Shown in pieces: positions 1 through 10,668 of a DNA stretch of 64,000 bases (positions are counted from its first letter, which is position 1; every line of letters starts with the position of its first letter). Both the position numbers and the translations under genes were made by a program. The stretch is taken from assembly GCA_943327755.2 (NCBI GenBank), contig CALPYF020000020.1, positions 14,674-78,673 on the forward strand, written 5' to 3'. Source of the DNA: Deinococcus hopiensis KR-140. GTDB taxonomy: Bacteria > Deinococcota > Deinococci > Deinococcales > Deinococcaceae. The notes beneath the pieces were generated by a model. The model worked only from the letters and a program-made list of their open reading frames with translations. It was not told the origin of the DNA and made no database searches.

Positions 1-872
<872 letters not shown>

Positions 873-931
873 CCCTGTTTCCTCCCGGATCACGGCCCTG
901 TCGCCCGCAGGCGAGTAGGTGTACTTCAGAC

Positions 932-937
932 ACTATA
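932..937 (-). promoter_or_regulatory. Possible -10 box for eno
   Basis: TATAGT on the minus strand, about 60 nt before the eno start. No good -35 hexamer stands 17 nt upstream, so this is a weak call. Confidence 0.35.
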
Positions 938-1020
938 AGCGGGTGCCCCCGCAGAAAGATGCACCCGGTTCAACTTCCGGTGCAGACAGGTGAGACTGCG
1001 AGCCCCACCTGCCCGCTGCC

Positions 1021-2103
1021 TCAGACGCGCAGGGTCACCATCACGGCCATGTACCCGCCGCCGCCCGCCGCGCGGAAGATCGCCGGACTGGTCGAGCCCG
1101 AGAACAGCAGTTCCGCGTCCCCGTCGATCGGGCCCAGGGCGTCCAGCACGTGCCGGGCGTTGAACGCGAGGCTCATGGCGGGCTCGCTGCCGCCCTGCAC
1201 CACGTCCAGCGTGTCCTGCGCGCGGCCGTAGTCGCCCTCGGCCGCCAGCCGCAGTTTGCCCTCGGAGACCAGGAACTCCACGCGGTTGTTCGCGTTCTTA
1301 TCGGCCAGCACCGCCACGCGGTTCACGGCCTCCTTCAGCGCCGTGGCGGGCAGCGTGACCTGCAGGCGGATCTCCTTGGGGATCACGCGCTCGTAGTCCG
1401 GGAAGTCCCCGTCGAGCAGTTTGAGGTTCATGTGGACGCGGTCGGTCGTGACGCTCAGCTGCCCGTCGCCGTACGTGAAGCGGGCCTCGCCGTCTTTGAG
1501 CACGCGGATCAGTTCGTCCACGCTACGCGCCGGGATGATCAGGTTGCGGCCGTCCCCGCTGGCCGGGAAGTCCCGGATCGCCACGCGGTACCCGTCGGAG
1601 GCGACCACGCGCGCGCCCTCGGGCCGGTGCTCGAGCTTGATGCCGCGGAACACCGCCTGAAAGGCCTCGTTGCTGGCGGCGTAGCGGACGCTGGAGAGCG
1701 CGCGGGCCAGTTCGGTCGCGTCAAGGCTCACGTCGGCCTGCGCGGGGAAGCTCAGCGGGGGGTAGGCGTCGATGTCGCCGGTCTGGAGTTTGAAGTCCGA
1801 GCCGCCGGCCCGCACCGAGAGTTCCGAGCCGCTGAGTTCCAGTTCGACCAGTTCACCGCCCAGGTTGCGCACGATCTGCGCGAACAGGTGGGCGGGCACC
1901 ACGAAGTTGCGGGGGTCTTTGACCTCGGCCGGCACGAAGCACGACAGGTCGATTTCGAGGTTGGTGCCGGAGAGGGTCAGGCCTGCTTCGCTGGCCTCGA
2001 CCTTCAGAGCGGTCAGCAGGGGGTTGCTGCTGCGGCTGGGGATGACGCGTTCCAGAAGGCCCAGGCCTTCGCTGAGGATTTTCTTGGTGACGTGTACGTT
2101 CAT
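1021..2103 (-). CDS. dnaN: DNA polymerase III sliding clamp (beta subunit)
   Basis: The beta clamp is a ring-shaped homodimer that tethers DNA polymerase III to DNA. The 360-residue length is normal and would fold as three clamp domains of about 120 residues each. The start MNVHVTKKILSEGLGLLERV and the internal IPSRSSNPLLTALKVEA are typical of domain 1, and the C-terminal GGYMAVMVTLRV corresponds to the conserved clamp tail. Its ATG (2101-2103) is preceded by a weak AGAGAGG. It lies directly across oriC from dnaA and in the same direction, the ancestral dnaA-dnaN order. Its promoter must lie within or next to the AT-rich part of oriC. Confidence 0.98.
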   Translation of the reverse strand: MNVHVTKKILSEGLGLLERVIPSRSSNPLLTALKVEASEAGLTLSGTNLEIDLSCFVPAEVKDPRNFVVPAHLFAQIVRNLGGELVELELSGSELSVRAGGSDFKLQTGDIDAYPPLSFPAQADVSLDATELARALSSVRYAASNEAFQAVFRGIKLEHRPEGARVVASDGYRVAIRDFPASGDGRNLIIPARSVDELIRVLKDGEARFTYGDGQLSVTTDRVHMNLKLLDGDFPDYERVIPKEIRLQVTLPATALKEAVNRVAVLADKNANNRVEFLVSEGKLRLAAEGDYGRAQDTLDVVQGGSEPAMSLAFNARHVLDALGPIDGDAELLFSGSTSPAIFRAAGGGGYMAVMVTLRV

Positions 2104-2128
2104 GCGTGCCTCTCTGTCTGGTCCCTAT

Positions 2129-2390
2129 CTTTTATCTGTCTTTATTCTAAAAAAAGATAGTAGTAGTAGTAATAGGTCCTGTGGAAACTGTGGATAAGTG
2201 CCTTCGGGCTGCGCTGGGCGCGCATCTGCGCTGTGGACAAAATTGTGGATAATTGGCACTTTCCTGTGGATAACCTGTGGATAACTTCGTGACTTATCCA
2301 CAGCCTTTCAGGGGGCTGGGTTATCCACAGACTTTTCCACAGGGAAATCCCCGGTTATCCACAGCTTTTCCACAGGGTTTTCCACAGCTC
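2129..2390. other. oriC: Chromosomal replication origin (oriC)
   Basis: Seven perfect DnaA boxes (TTATCCACA) lie between dnaA and dnaN. Four read on the minus strand, at 2189-2197, 2244-2252, 2265-2273 and 2276-2284. Three read on the plus strand, at 2294-2302, 2321-2329 and 2355-2363. Near-matches are at 2180-2188, 2232-2240, 2333-2341, 2366-2374 and 2378-2386. The two sets face each other around about 2289. An AT-rich stretch (2129-2175) with TAG repeats flanks the dnaN side and is the likely unwinding site. The position between dnaA and dnaN is the standard bacterial one. Confidence 0.95.
2158..2175 (+). repeat. DnaA-trio (TAG/TAA triplet repeat)
   Basis: Six in-phase triplets run TAG TAG TAG TAG TAA TAG. 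They are followed by a 4-nt GC-rich spacer GTCC (2176-2179) and then two abutting DnaA boxes (2180-2188 near-consensus, 2189-2197 perfect). This order of trios, short GC spacer and tandem boxes is that of the basal unwinding system described in Bacillus subtilis, where DnaA loads onto single-stranded 3'-GAT-5' triplets. Confidence 0.8.
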
Positions 2391-2462
2391 GTGAAATGCC
2401 GCACAGGTGTTTGGAACGGAAAATGGAACTTATTCTGAAATACGAAGAATGAAGCGGTTGAA

Positions 2463-3836
2463 TTACGCATCAGAATCCTCGTCGTCCTGACCCTTCATCC
2501 GGCGGCGCAGTAGGTCCACCGCCGCCGTCAGTTCACTGTCCTTGCCCATCTGCTCCGAGACCTTGCTGATCGCGTGCATGACCGTCGAGTGATCCCGCCC
2601 GAAGAACTGCCCGATCTCCGGCAGGGAATGATCGGTCAACTCGCGGATCAGGTACTGCGCCACCTGCCGCGCCTGGACCACATCACGCACGCGCCCGGAA
2701 CCGCGGATCACGTCAGGCGGCATGTTGAACTGCGCGGCCACCTGCCGCAGCACGTCCATCATCTCCACCTTCACTTCCTGCGGCGCGAACACGTTGCTCA
2801 GCGCCTTGGCCGCCACCGCCCGTGAAAAGGGCACGTTGTTCAGGCTGGAGAACGCCACCACCCGCATCAGCGCGCCCTCCAGCTCGCGGATGTTGCTCGT
2901 CACCTGCCGCGCGATGAGTTCCAGCACCTCCTGCGGGATGTCGATGCGGTTGTGCTCCGCGTTCATCTTCAGGATGGCCACGCGCGTCTCGTACTCCGGC
3001 GACTGGATGTCCGTGATCAGCCCCCACTCGAAGCGGCTGCGCAGGCGACCCTCCAGCGTCTGGATGTCCTTCGGCGGCCGGTCGGAACTCAGGATGATCT
3101 GCTTGTGGTTCTCGTACAGCGCGTTGAAGGTGTGGAAGAACTCCTCCTGCGTGCGCTCCTTGCCTGCCAGGAACTGGATATCGTCCACCAGCAGCAGATC
3201 CACAGAGCGGTAGCGGTTGCGGAACTGCGTCATCTTGTCGTCGCGGATCGCGTTGATCAGGTCGTTCGTGAACGACTCGGTCGACACGTACTCCACCCGC
3301 TTGCCGGGAAACCGCTCGAGCATGTAGTGCCCGACCGCGTGCATCAGGTGGGTTTTCCCCAGGCCCACGTCCCCGTAGATGAACAGCGGGTTGTACGCCT
3401 TGCCGGGGGACTCCGCGACCGCCAGCGCCGCCGCGTGCGCGAGGTTGTTGTTCGGGCCCACCACGAAGTTCTCGAAGGTGTACTTCGGGTTCAGCACCTT
3501 GCGGTTTTCCGTGAAGGTGGGGGCCGGGGCGCGCGGCGCGGGCACGCTGGGCGGTGGGGGCGGGTCGCTGGGCAGCAGCAGCGCGTCCTGCGCGGCGGGC
3601 AGCACCTGGAAACTCACCTGCGGATCCTGCGCGCCCAGGCTGCGCAGCGCGTCTTCGAGCAGTTTGAGGTAGTTCTTGCGGAACCACTCCTGCGCGAAGG
3701 AGTTGCGCACGCCCAGCACCAGCGAGCCGTCCTGCACGCCCAGGTTCTTCACCGGCGCGAACCAGGTGTGGTACTCGACCTCTGTAATGTTCTTGCGGAC
3801 GTACCCCAGCACGTCCGACCAGATTTCCTGCGAGAT
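2463..3836 (-). CDS. dnaA: Chromosomal replication initiator DnaA, probable AUC start
   Basis: AAA+ initiator that binds DnaA boxes and opens oriC. From the chosen start the protein is 457 residues. It has an N-terminal DnaB/DiaA-binding domain (SQEIWSDVLGYVRKN), a Pro-rich linker (about residues 85-105), an AAA+ domain with Walker A GDVGLGKTH and Walker B LLLVDDIQ, and the C-terminal box-binding signature GRDHSTVMHAISKV. The start is odd. A strong AAGGGAGGT (3844-3852) lies 7 nt before ATC 3834-3836, exactly where the family begins, and no ATG, GTG or TTG stands there. The alternatives are GTG 3843-3845, which overlaps that ribosome site, or GTG 3882-3884, which adds about 16 unconserved residues. 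Function is certain; the start is inferred. Confidence 0.96.
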   Translation of the reverse strand: MSQEIWSDVLGYVRKNITEVEYHTWFAPVKNLGVQDGSLVLGVRNSFAQEWFRKNYLKLLEDALRSLGAQDPQVSFQVLPAAQDALLLPSDPPPPPSVPAPRAPAPTFTENRKVLNPKYTFENFVVGPNNNLAHAAALAVAESPGKAYNPLFIYGDVGLGKTHLMHAVGHYMLERFPGKRVEYVSTESFTNDLINAIRDDKMTQFRNRYRSVDLLLVDDIQFLAGKERTQEEFFHTFNALYENHKQIILSSDRPPKDIQTLEGRLRSRFEWGLITDIQSPEYETRVAILKMNAEHNRIDIPQEVLELIARQVTSNIRELEGALMRVVAFSSLNNVPFSRAVAAKALSNVFAPQEVKVEMMDVLRQVAAQFNMPPDVIRGSGRVRDVVQARQVAQYLIRELTDHSLPEIGQFFGRDHSTVMHAISKVSEQMGKDSELTAAVDLLRRRMKGQDDEDSDA

Positions 3837-3843
3837 AAGGCGC

Positions 3844-3852
3844 ACCTCCCTT
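3844..3852 (-). promoter_or_regulatory. Strong dnaA ribosome-binding site pointing to an ATC start
   Basis: AAGGGAGGT on the minus strand is the best Shine-Dalgarno sequence in this region. Its spacing fits only ATC 3834-3836 (7 nt). The in-frame GTG at 3843-3845 lies at its edge and cannot be used with it. Confidence 0.6.
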
Positions 3853-3920
3853 AAGGCACTCTTGAGCGGGAGCCAGCATACCACCGCCCGCTCCTCTCTC
3901 CCGGCCCGTTTTCCCAGGAC

Positions 3921-3941
3921 AGAGAGAAACGGTTTCTCTCT
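3921..3941. repeat. 21-bp palindrome upstream of dnaA
   Basis: The arms AGAGAGAAAC (3921-3930) and GTTTCTCTCT (3932-3941) are perfect inverted copies with a single central G. It lies between the stop of the epimerase gene and dnaA. No T-tract follows it in the leftward direction, so an operator is at least as likely as a terminator. Confidence 0.6.
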
Positions 3942-3947
3942 CGGGGC

Positions 3948-4907
3948 TCAGCGGTGCGCGGCGGCCAGGGCCTCGGCCTCCCACTGCGGAGTCAGGGCGT
4001 AGCTCAGCCCGGCTTGCTCACTCCAGGCCCGGGTGTCCCGCGCCGTGACCTCCGGCGGGGTCAGAGTCAGCCCGGCCAGCACCGCCCGCTCCGCACTGAC
4101 GTCCATCAGGCCTGCCTGCGCCCCGTCTTCCGGGATGAAAAGCGGCAGCTCCCGGAAGCCCAGGCCCAGCGCCTCCAGCTGAGCTGCGTCCACCCACACC
4201 GGCTCCCGGATGCCCAGCAGCCGCGCGAACTGCCCCCAGCTCAGGCGCGGCCCGGCCACGTTGAAGACGCCGCCCACCGCGCCCTCCACGACCCGCACCG
4301 TGAACTGCGCCAGATCCCGCGCGTCGATCACCTGCACGTGATCCGTGCCGTTCCCGGGGAGCAGGGTCTCCTCTCCCCTGCCTGCCCGGTCGACCCAGTA
4401 CGGATAGCGGGCGGTGTGATCGAACGGCCCCGCCACGATCTGCGGCCGCAGGATCGTGGCGTCCGGGCCGTAGGCGCCCAGCACGATCTGCTCACAGGTG
4501 ACCTTCAGCGGCCCATACGTCTCCCCCGTGACCTCCATGGTGTCCTCCTGAGCGGCCGGCAGCAGCGGGTCATCCTCGCGCACCGGGTGCCGATCCGGCT
4601 CGGCGTACACGCTGGCGGTGCTGATGAAGACGTACCGGCCCACCCGGCCCCGCAGGGTCTCACTGCTGGCGCGCACGGCGGACGGCAGGTAGCCGCTCAC
4701 GTCCACGCAGGCGGCCCAGCTGCGGCTCCCTAGGGCGTCCAGGCCCCCCGCCTCGCCCCGGTCGCCACGCAGCCGCTCGACCTCCGGCGGCAGGTCGTCG
4801 GGTGTGCGGCCGCGTGTCAGGATGCTCACGCGGTGCCCCGCGGCCAGGAACGCCAGCACGATGTGCCGACCCACGAACTGCGTGCCGCCCAGAACCAGGA
4901 TGTCCAT
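3948..4907 (-). CDS. NAD-dependent epimerase/dehydratase family protein
   Basis: Extended short-chain dehydrogenase/reductase of 319 residues. The Rossmann glycine motif is at the very N-terminus (MDILVLGGTQFVGRHIV), followed by an ISTASVYAEP segment that supplies the usual Ser and Tyr of nucleotide-sugar epimerases. YGPLKVTCEQ follows with the catalytic-type YxxxK. The overall pattern resembles sugar epimerases and the CSP41/isoflavone-reductase-like group; the substrate cannot be read from sequence. Its stop lies just before the palindrome ahead of dnaA, so it could be cotranscribed with dnaA if that palindrome does not terminate. Confidence 0.85.
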   Translation of the reverse strand: MDILVLGGTQFVGRHIVLAFLAAGHRVSILTRGRTPDDLPPEVERLRGDRGEAGGLDALGSRSWAACVDVSGYLPSAVRASSETLRGRVGRYVFISTASVYAEPDRHPVREDDPLLPAAQEDTMEVTGETYGPLKVTCEQIVLGAYGPDATILRPQIVAGPFDHTARYPYWVDRAGRGEETLLPGNGTDHVQVIDARDLAQFTVRVVEGAVGGVFNVAGPRLSWGQFARLLGIREPVWVDAAQLEALGLGFRELPLFIPEDGAQAGLMDVSAERAVLAGLTLTPPEVTARDTRAWSEQAGLSYALTPQWEAEALAAAHR

Positions 4908-4912
4908 GCGCC

Positions 4913-4918
4913 TATCCT
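4913..4918 (+). promoter_or_regulatory. -10 box of a probably leaderless transcript
   Basis: TATCCT followed by 7 nt and ATG 4926. There is no Shine-Dalgarno sequence, so transcription probably starts at or beside the start codon. Confidence 0.5.
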
Positions 4919-4925
4919 GTCACCC

Positions 4926-5213
4926 ATGAAGGTGAGGTTCACGCCGGGACGCGTCCGCGTCCGCATCGACGACTTGGAACTGGCCGCCCTACGCCGTGGC
5001 GAGCACCTGCACGCGCGCGTGACCTGGCCCGGCGGCGGCTGGACGCTGACCCTCGATCCCCACGGGCACGATGTGGCCGGGGACGGGGGGACGCTCGCGG
5101 TGGGCCTTGCGCCGCTGCTGCCGCAGCTCTCGGATCCCGCGCAGGAGGGCGTGACCCTGGGCGGCGAGCCGCACGTCACCGTGGAAAAGGACTTCGGCCC
5201 GCAGCACGCGTAG
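4926..5213 (+). CDS. Small conserved hypothetical protein
   Basis: A 95-residue protein beginning MKVRFTPGRVRVRIDDLELAALRRG and ending VEKDFGPQHA, soluble and beta-rich in appearance. The N-terminal pattern, a short basic strand then an acidic DLELAAL helix, resembles a family of small uncharacterised proteins sometimes labelled DUF7009; I am not sure of that. The start at 4926 is chosen because a -10 box sits 7 nt upstream and the longer in-frame alternative from 4833 overlaps the divergent epimerase start. It lies back to back with the epimerase and ends 6 nt from the dprA stop. Function unknown. Confidence 0.7.
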   Translation: MKVRFTPGRVRVRIDDLELAALRRGEHLHARVTWPGGGWTLTLDPHGHDVAGDGGTLAVGLAPLLPQLSDPAQEGVTLGGEPHVTVEKDFGPQHA

Positions 5214-5219
5214 ACTCGC

Positions 5220-6317
5220 TCAGCGCCGCACCCAGCGGCCCCCGACCTCCTCGGCCAGGCCCAGCAGGTTCAGCATGACCAGCGCCGTCTGCATCTCGGG
5301 CAGCGGCAGGCCAGTGGCGGTCACGAGATCGTCCAGCGTGACCGGGCCGGTCAGAGCGGCCAGCACCCGCGCCTGCTCAGGGGGTAGCTGCGGCAGCGGG
5401 GCGTCCGGGACGCTGCCCCAGCCCAGCTCAGTCAGGACATCCGCCGCGCTCTCGGTGAGCACCGCCCCGTCGCGGATCAGGGCGTGCGGCCCGGCAGCGC
5501 GCGGATCCCCGGCGCGGCCCGGTACGGCGAACACCGTCCGCCCGCACTCCAGCGCGTGCGTGGCCGTGATCAGCGACCCGGACTTGCGCTCGCCCTCCAC
5601 GACGACCGTCCCGGCACTCAGCGCGGCGATCAGGCGGTTGCGGGTCGGGAAGTGATGCTGCGCGGGCCCGGTGTCCAGCGGGTACTCGCTGACCAGCGTG
5701 AGATGCGCGGCCAGCCGGGCGTTCTCGCTGGGGTACACGCGGTTCACGGCGCTGCCCAGCACGCCGATGCTGATTCCACCTGCCTCGACGGCCGCGCCGT
5801 GCGCCGCCGTGTCGATGCCGCGCGCCAGGCCGCTCACGACGATCACCCCGGCGCGGGCGAGGTTCGCCGCGAGCATCCGCGTGAACGCCTGCGCGTGCGG
5901 GCTGGCCGCGCGGGTGCCCACGATCCCGATGGCGCGCGGCACGGTCGGCAACTCCGGCAGCGGGCCGCGCACCCACAGGGCGGGCGGCGGGTCGCCCAGC
6001 GCGTCCAGCGCCGCCGGGTAGCCGGGCAGGCCGCGCAGCAGCAGCGTCACGCCTTCCTGCGCCACCCGGGCGAGTTCCTGATCGGCGCGGGTCAGGGCCG
6101 CCGGGGTCCCGACGGCCTGCGCGGCGCGGGCGTCCAGGCCCGTCACCTCCCGCAGGTCCCGCAGGGGCGCCTGCCACGCGCGGACCGCCGATCCGAAGTG
6201 CCCCCGGAGGGCCTCGATGCGGCGCGGGCCGAGCTGCGCACAGAAGCGCAGGGCCAGCAGGGCGCGTCGCTCGTCGGGGGGGACGGGGGCGGGCGGGTCG
6301 AACAGCGGACTGGTCAC
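5220..6317 (-). CDS. dprA: DNA processing protein DprA
   Basis: DprA protects incoming single-stranded DNA during natural transformation and loads RecA on it. The 365-residue frame from GTG 6315-6317 begins MTSPLFDPP. It has an N-terminal helix-hairpin-helix region (about 20-70), then the Rossmann-like core with GIVGTRAASPHAQ, VVSGLARGIDTAAHGAA, GVLGSAVNRVYPSEN and the GERKSGSLITATHALE block. A winged-helix tail ends the protein. The track frame extends further upstream but loses similarity there, so the GTG is preferred. It follows the sensor kinase gene by 37 bp in the same direction, so cotranscription is plausible. Deinococcus is naturally competent, which fits. Confidence 0.94.
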   Translation of the reverse strand: MTSPLFDPPAPVPPDERRALLALRFCAQLGPRRIEALRGHFGSAVRAWQAPLRDLREVTGLDARAAQAVGTPAALTRADQELARVAQEGVTLLLRGLPGYPAALDALGDPPPALWVRGPLPELPTVPRAIGIVGTRAASPHAQAFTRMLAANLARAGVIVVSGLARGIDTAAHGAAVEAGGISIGVLGSAVNRVYPSENARLAAHLTLVSEYPLDTGPAQHHFPTRNRLIAALSAGTVVVEGERKSGSLITATHALECGRTVFAVPGRAGDPRAAGPHALIRDGAVLTESAADVLTELGWGSVPDAPLPQLPPEQARVLAALTGPVTLDDLVTATGLPLPEMQTALVMLNLLGLAEEVGGRWVRR

Positions 6318-6354
6318 CCGGTCAGCATAGGCAACCGGTGCGGCCCGGCCTGTC

Positions 6355-7796
6355 TCAGATGCCCATGCCCCCGACCGGGGTGAGCGGCGGCTCGTCCAGC
6401 ACGTCCGCGTCGTCCAGATCGTCACCGTCGTCACCCAGGGCCGCGCCGGGCAGCGTCAGGGTGAACAGCGCCCCACCGTCCGGGTGGTTCGTGCCGCTCA
6501 GGTCCCCGCCGTGCATCCGCGCGATCTGCCGCGCCACGCTCAGGCCCAGGCCACTGCTGCCCGCGCCGCTCACGAACGGCTCGAAGATCTGCTCACCCAG
6601 TTCCGGCGGTAGGCCCGGCCCGGAGTCCCGCACGCGAAAGCACAGCTGCTCCGGCGTCTCGCGCAGGTCCAGCGTGACCATGCCGTCGGCGCCCGCGTGC
6701 CGTCGCCCGTTCGCCAGGAGGTTACGCAGCGCCTGCGTCAGCCGGTCCGGGTCGCACAGGATCCCGGTCCCCCAGTCGCCGGTGAAGGTCGTGCCCGGCA
6801 CCAGGCGGTCCAGCCGGTCGCGTAGGGTGGCCGCCGGGATGTAATGCCACGCCAGCTTCAGTTCCAGCTGCCCACGCGCGAGCTGCATCAGGTCCTGCGT
6901 GGTGAAGGTCAGTTCGTCCGCGACCAGCGCCGCGCGGGCCACCTCCGGGTCGCCCAGGCGGGCCTCGGCGCGGCTCAGGCTGGCCTTCAGCACGGTCAGC
7001 GGCGCACCCAGCTCATGCACGATCTGGCCCAGCAGCTGCTTCTCGCGCGCCTGCTGCGCCTCAATGCGGCCCAGCAGGCTGTTGATCGCCACGAGCAGGC
7101 GCTGCACCTCGTCCTCACGGGCCGGGAGGGGCAGCGGCGCGAGGCTCAAGGCCGGGTCCAGCCGGTCCGCCAGATTCGCGGCGTTCTCCAGGCCCGCCAG
7201 GGCGCGGCGCCCCACCCACCAGCCGGTCAGCAGCAGGATCAGCGGCGCGGTCACCAGCGCCAGCAGCAGCGCACTCAGAGCACTCTGGCGCGCGGCGATC
7301 AGGTCGTCCTCGGGCAGGCCCACCCACAGCGTGCCGAAATCCCCCGCCTTGCGTTTCACGGCGCGTACCGTGGTGCCCTGAACCGGCACGCGCGACAGTG
7401 TCCCGAACGGGTACGGGGAGTTCTGGAACTCCCGCAGGGCCGGACTGGCCGCGATGACCTGGCCGTCCGGGTCCACCACGAGCGTGTACGCACTGGGACC
7501 CGTCGCGGATTTCCCGAAGCCGCCCCCCAGGTTCGTGAAGGCCTCGGCCAGCGTGTCGGCGCGGTCGTTCAGGCGGTCCACGAACTGCTGCTCCATGCGC
7601 GACAGCAGCAGCGACACGACGCCCAGCGTGATCAGCATCAGCAGCGCGGCGCTCAGGGCGCTGTAGGTCAGCGCCAGCCGGAAGCGCAGGCTGTGCCGCC
7701 ACGCCACCCGCGCCGAGTACAGGCCGGCGCCGGGCGTGAGCAGCGCGGCCCGCCGCGCCCCGGCCGGGGTCGTGACGGGCCGCGCCTCGGGGGTCA

Positions 7797-7797
<1 letters not shown>
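6355..7797 (-). CDS. Two-component sensor histidine kinase
   Basis: Membrane sensor of 480 residues. Transmembrane segments lie at about 41-65 and 174-196, enclosing an extracytoplasmic sensor region. A HAMP-like linker follows, then the HisKA helix with the phospho-acceptor His near 261 (QIVHELGAPLTVL). The ATP-binding domain has an N box NLLANGRRHA, G1 VRDSGPGLP and G2 GSSGLGLSVARQIA. Its ATG shares one base with the stop of the response regulator gene (TGATG), so the two are translationally coupled and form one pair. The signal is unknown. A start at the valine before AWRHSLRF would shorten the hydrophilic N-terminus. Confidence 0.93.
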
Positions 7798-8456
<659 letters not shown>

Positions 8457-8585
8457 GCTTCTCCTTGAAGGGCGACCACTCGGGGTGGCCGCGGTTGACG
8501 TGATCCTACTGCCGCGCCTGCAGGGTCACCTTGATGAAATCTGCGCGGTTCCTGACGGTCGCGTACAGCTTCCGTCAGGTGACAG

Positions 8586-8996
8586 TCAGCGGTTCTGGGC
8601 CGGGGGGGCCGCCTTACGCAGCCCGGGCAGACTGAGGGCTGCCGAGGCCACCTGCACGGTCGCCGAGAGCCTGTAGGTTCCCAGGAACTTCGTGATGGAC
8701 TGCGGGGCGCTGCGTTCCTCTCCCAGGACGTTCAGCTGCCCGTTGGCGAGCGTGCCCACGTACCGACTTTTCAGACCCGGGAAGGCGTTGCGGGCGCGTT
8801 CCTCGTCACTCTGGGCGAAGAGCACCACCACCGGGCCGCTGTAATCCCCGGCCAGCCGCACCGTGACCTTGCCGCCACTGCTCTCGCCGTCGCCCAGTTT
8901 GGTGGACAGGTCGCGGTCCCACACGAGCAGTTGCAGGGCGGACGCCGGCGAGGTGGCGGTCAGGGTGGTCAGCAGGGCAAGCAGGAAGCGGCGCAT
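8586..8996 (-). CDS. Secreted hypothetical protein
   Basis: A 136-residue protein with a clear Sec signal peptide (MRRFLLALLTTLTATSPASA) and a predicted cut after ASA. The mature part begins LQLLVWDRDLSTKLGDG and looks beta-rich. I recognise no family motif; no lipobox Cys and no transmembrane segment follow. It is transcribed towards the two-component operon, with 129 bp between its stop and the regulator start, so an independent or read-through relation cannot be told apart. Confidence 0.75.
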   Translation of the reverse strand: MRRFLLALLTTLTATSPASALQLLVWDRDLSTKLGDGESSGGKVTVRLAGDYSGPVVVLFAQSDEERARNAFPGLKSRYVGTLANGQLNVLGEERSAPQSITKFLGTYRLSATVQVASAALSLPGLRKAAPPAQNR

Positions 8997-9197
8997 GGGA
9001 TTAGGTGAACTCCGGGGGCAGGGCAGGGGTGGGGGGCGGGGCGGACATTCAGGTTACACGGAACCTGTGATTGCCCAGCGTAACAACGGCACCTGACGCT
9101 GGACTGAAGACCCACCCAGGTGACGCCCAGCGTAGACGTGCCGCTCTCGCGTTTTCCTGACGCTGCCCGGCGGCCCACTCCTGCCCGGCACAGCAAA

Positions 9198-9224
9198 GAG
9201 GAGCGGCCCGGCTGGGCGCTCCTC
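9198..9224 (-). terminator. Terminator of fumC
   Basis: The arms GAGGAGCG (9198-9205) and CGCTCCTC (9217-9224) form an 8-bp hairpin. Read leftward it is followed by TTTGCT, just after the fumarase stop. Confidence 0.75.
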
Positions 9225-9244
9225 ACTGCATACCGGTGCGGGGT

Positions 9245-10639
<1,395 letters not shown>

Positions 10640-10668
10640 ACAGCGGCAAGTCTAAACGCCGCCGGGTG

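Noticed and set aside
1150..2160. Long plus-strand frame opposite dnaN (and similar ones opposite dnaA, mnmG, fumC, priA)
   Set aside because: These are mirror frames of high-GC coding sequence. They are Arg/His/Gln/Val-rich, lack ribosome sites and match no family.
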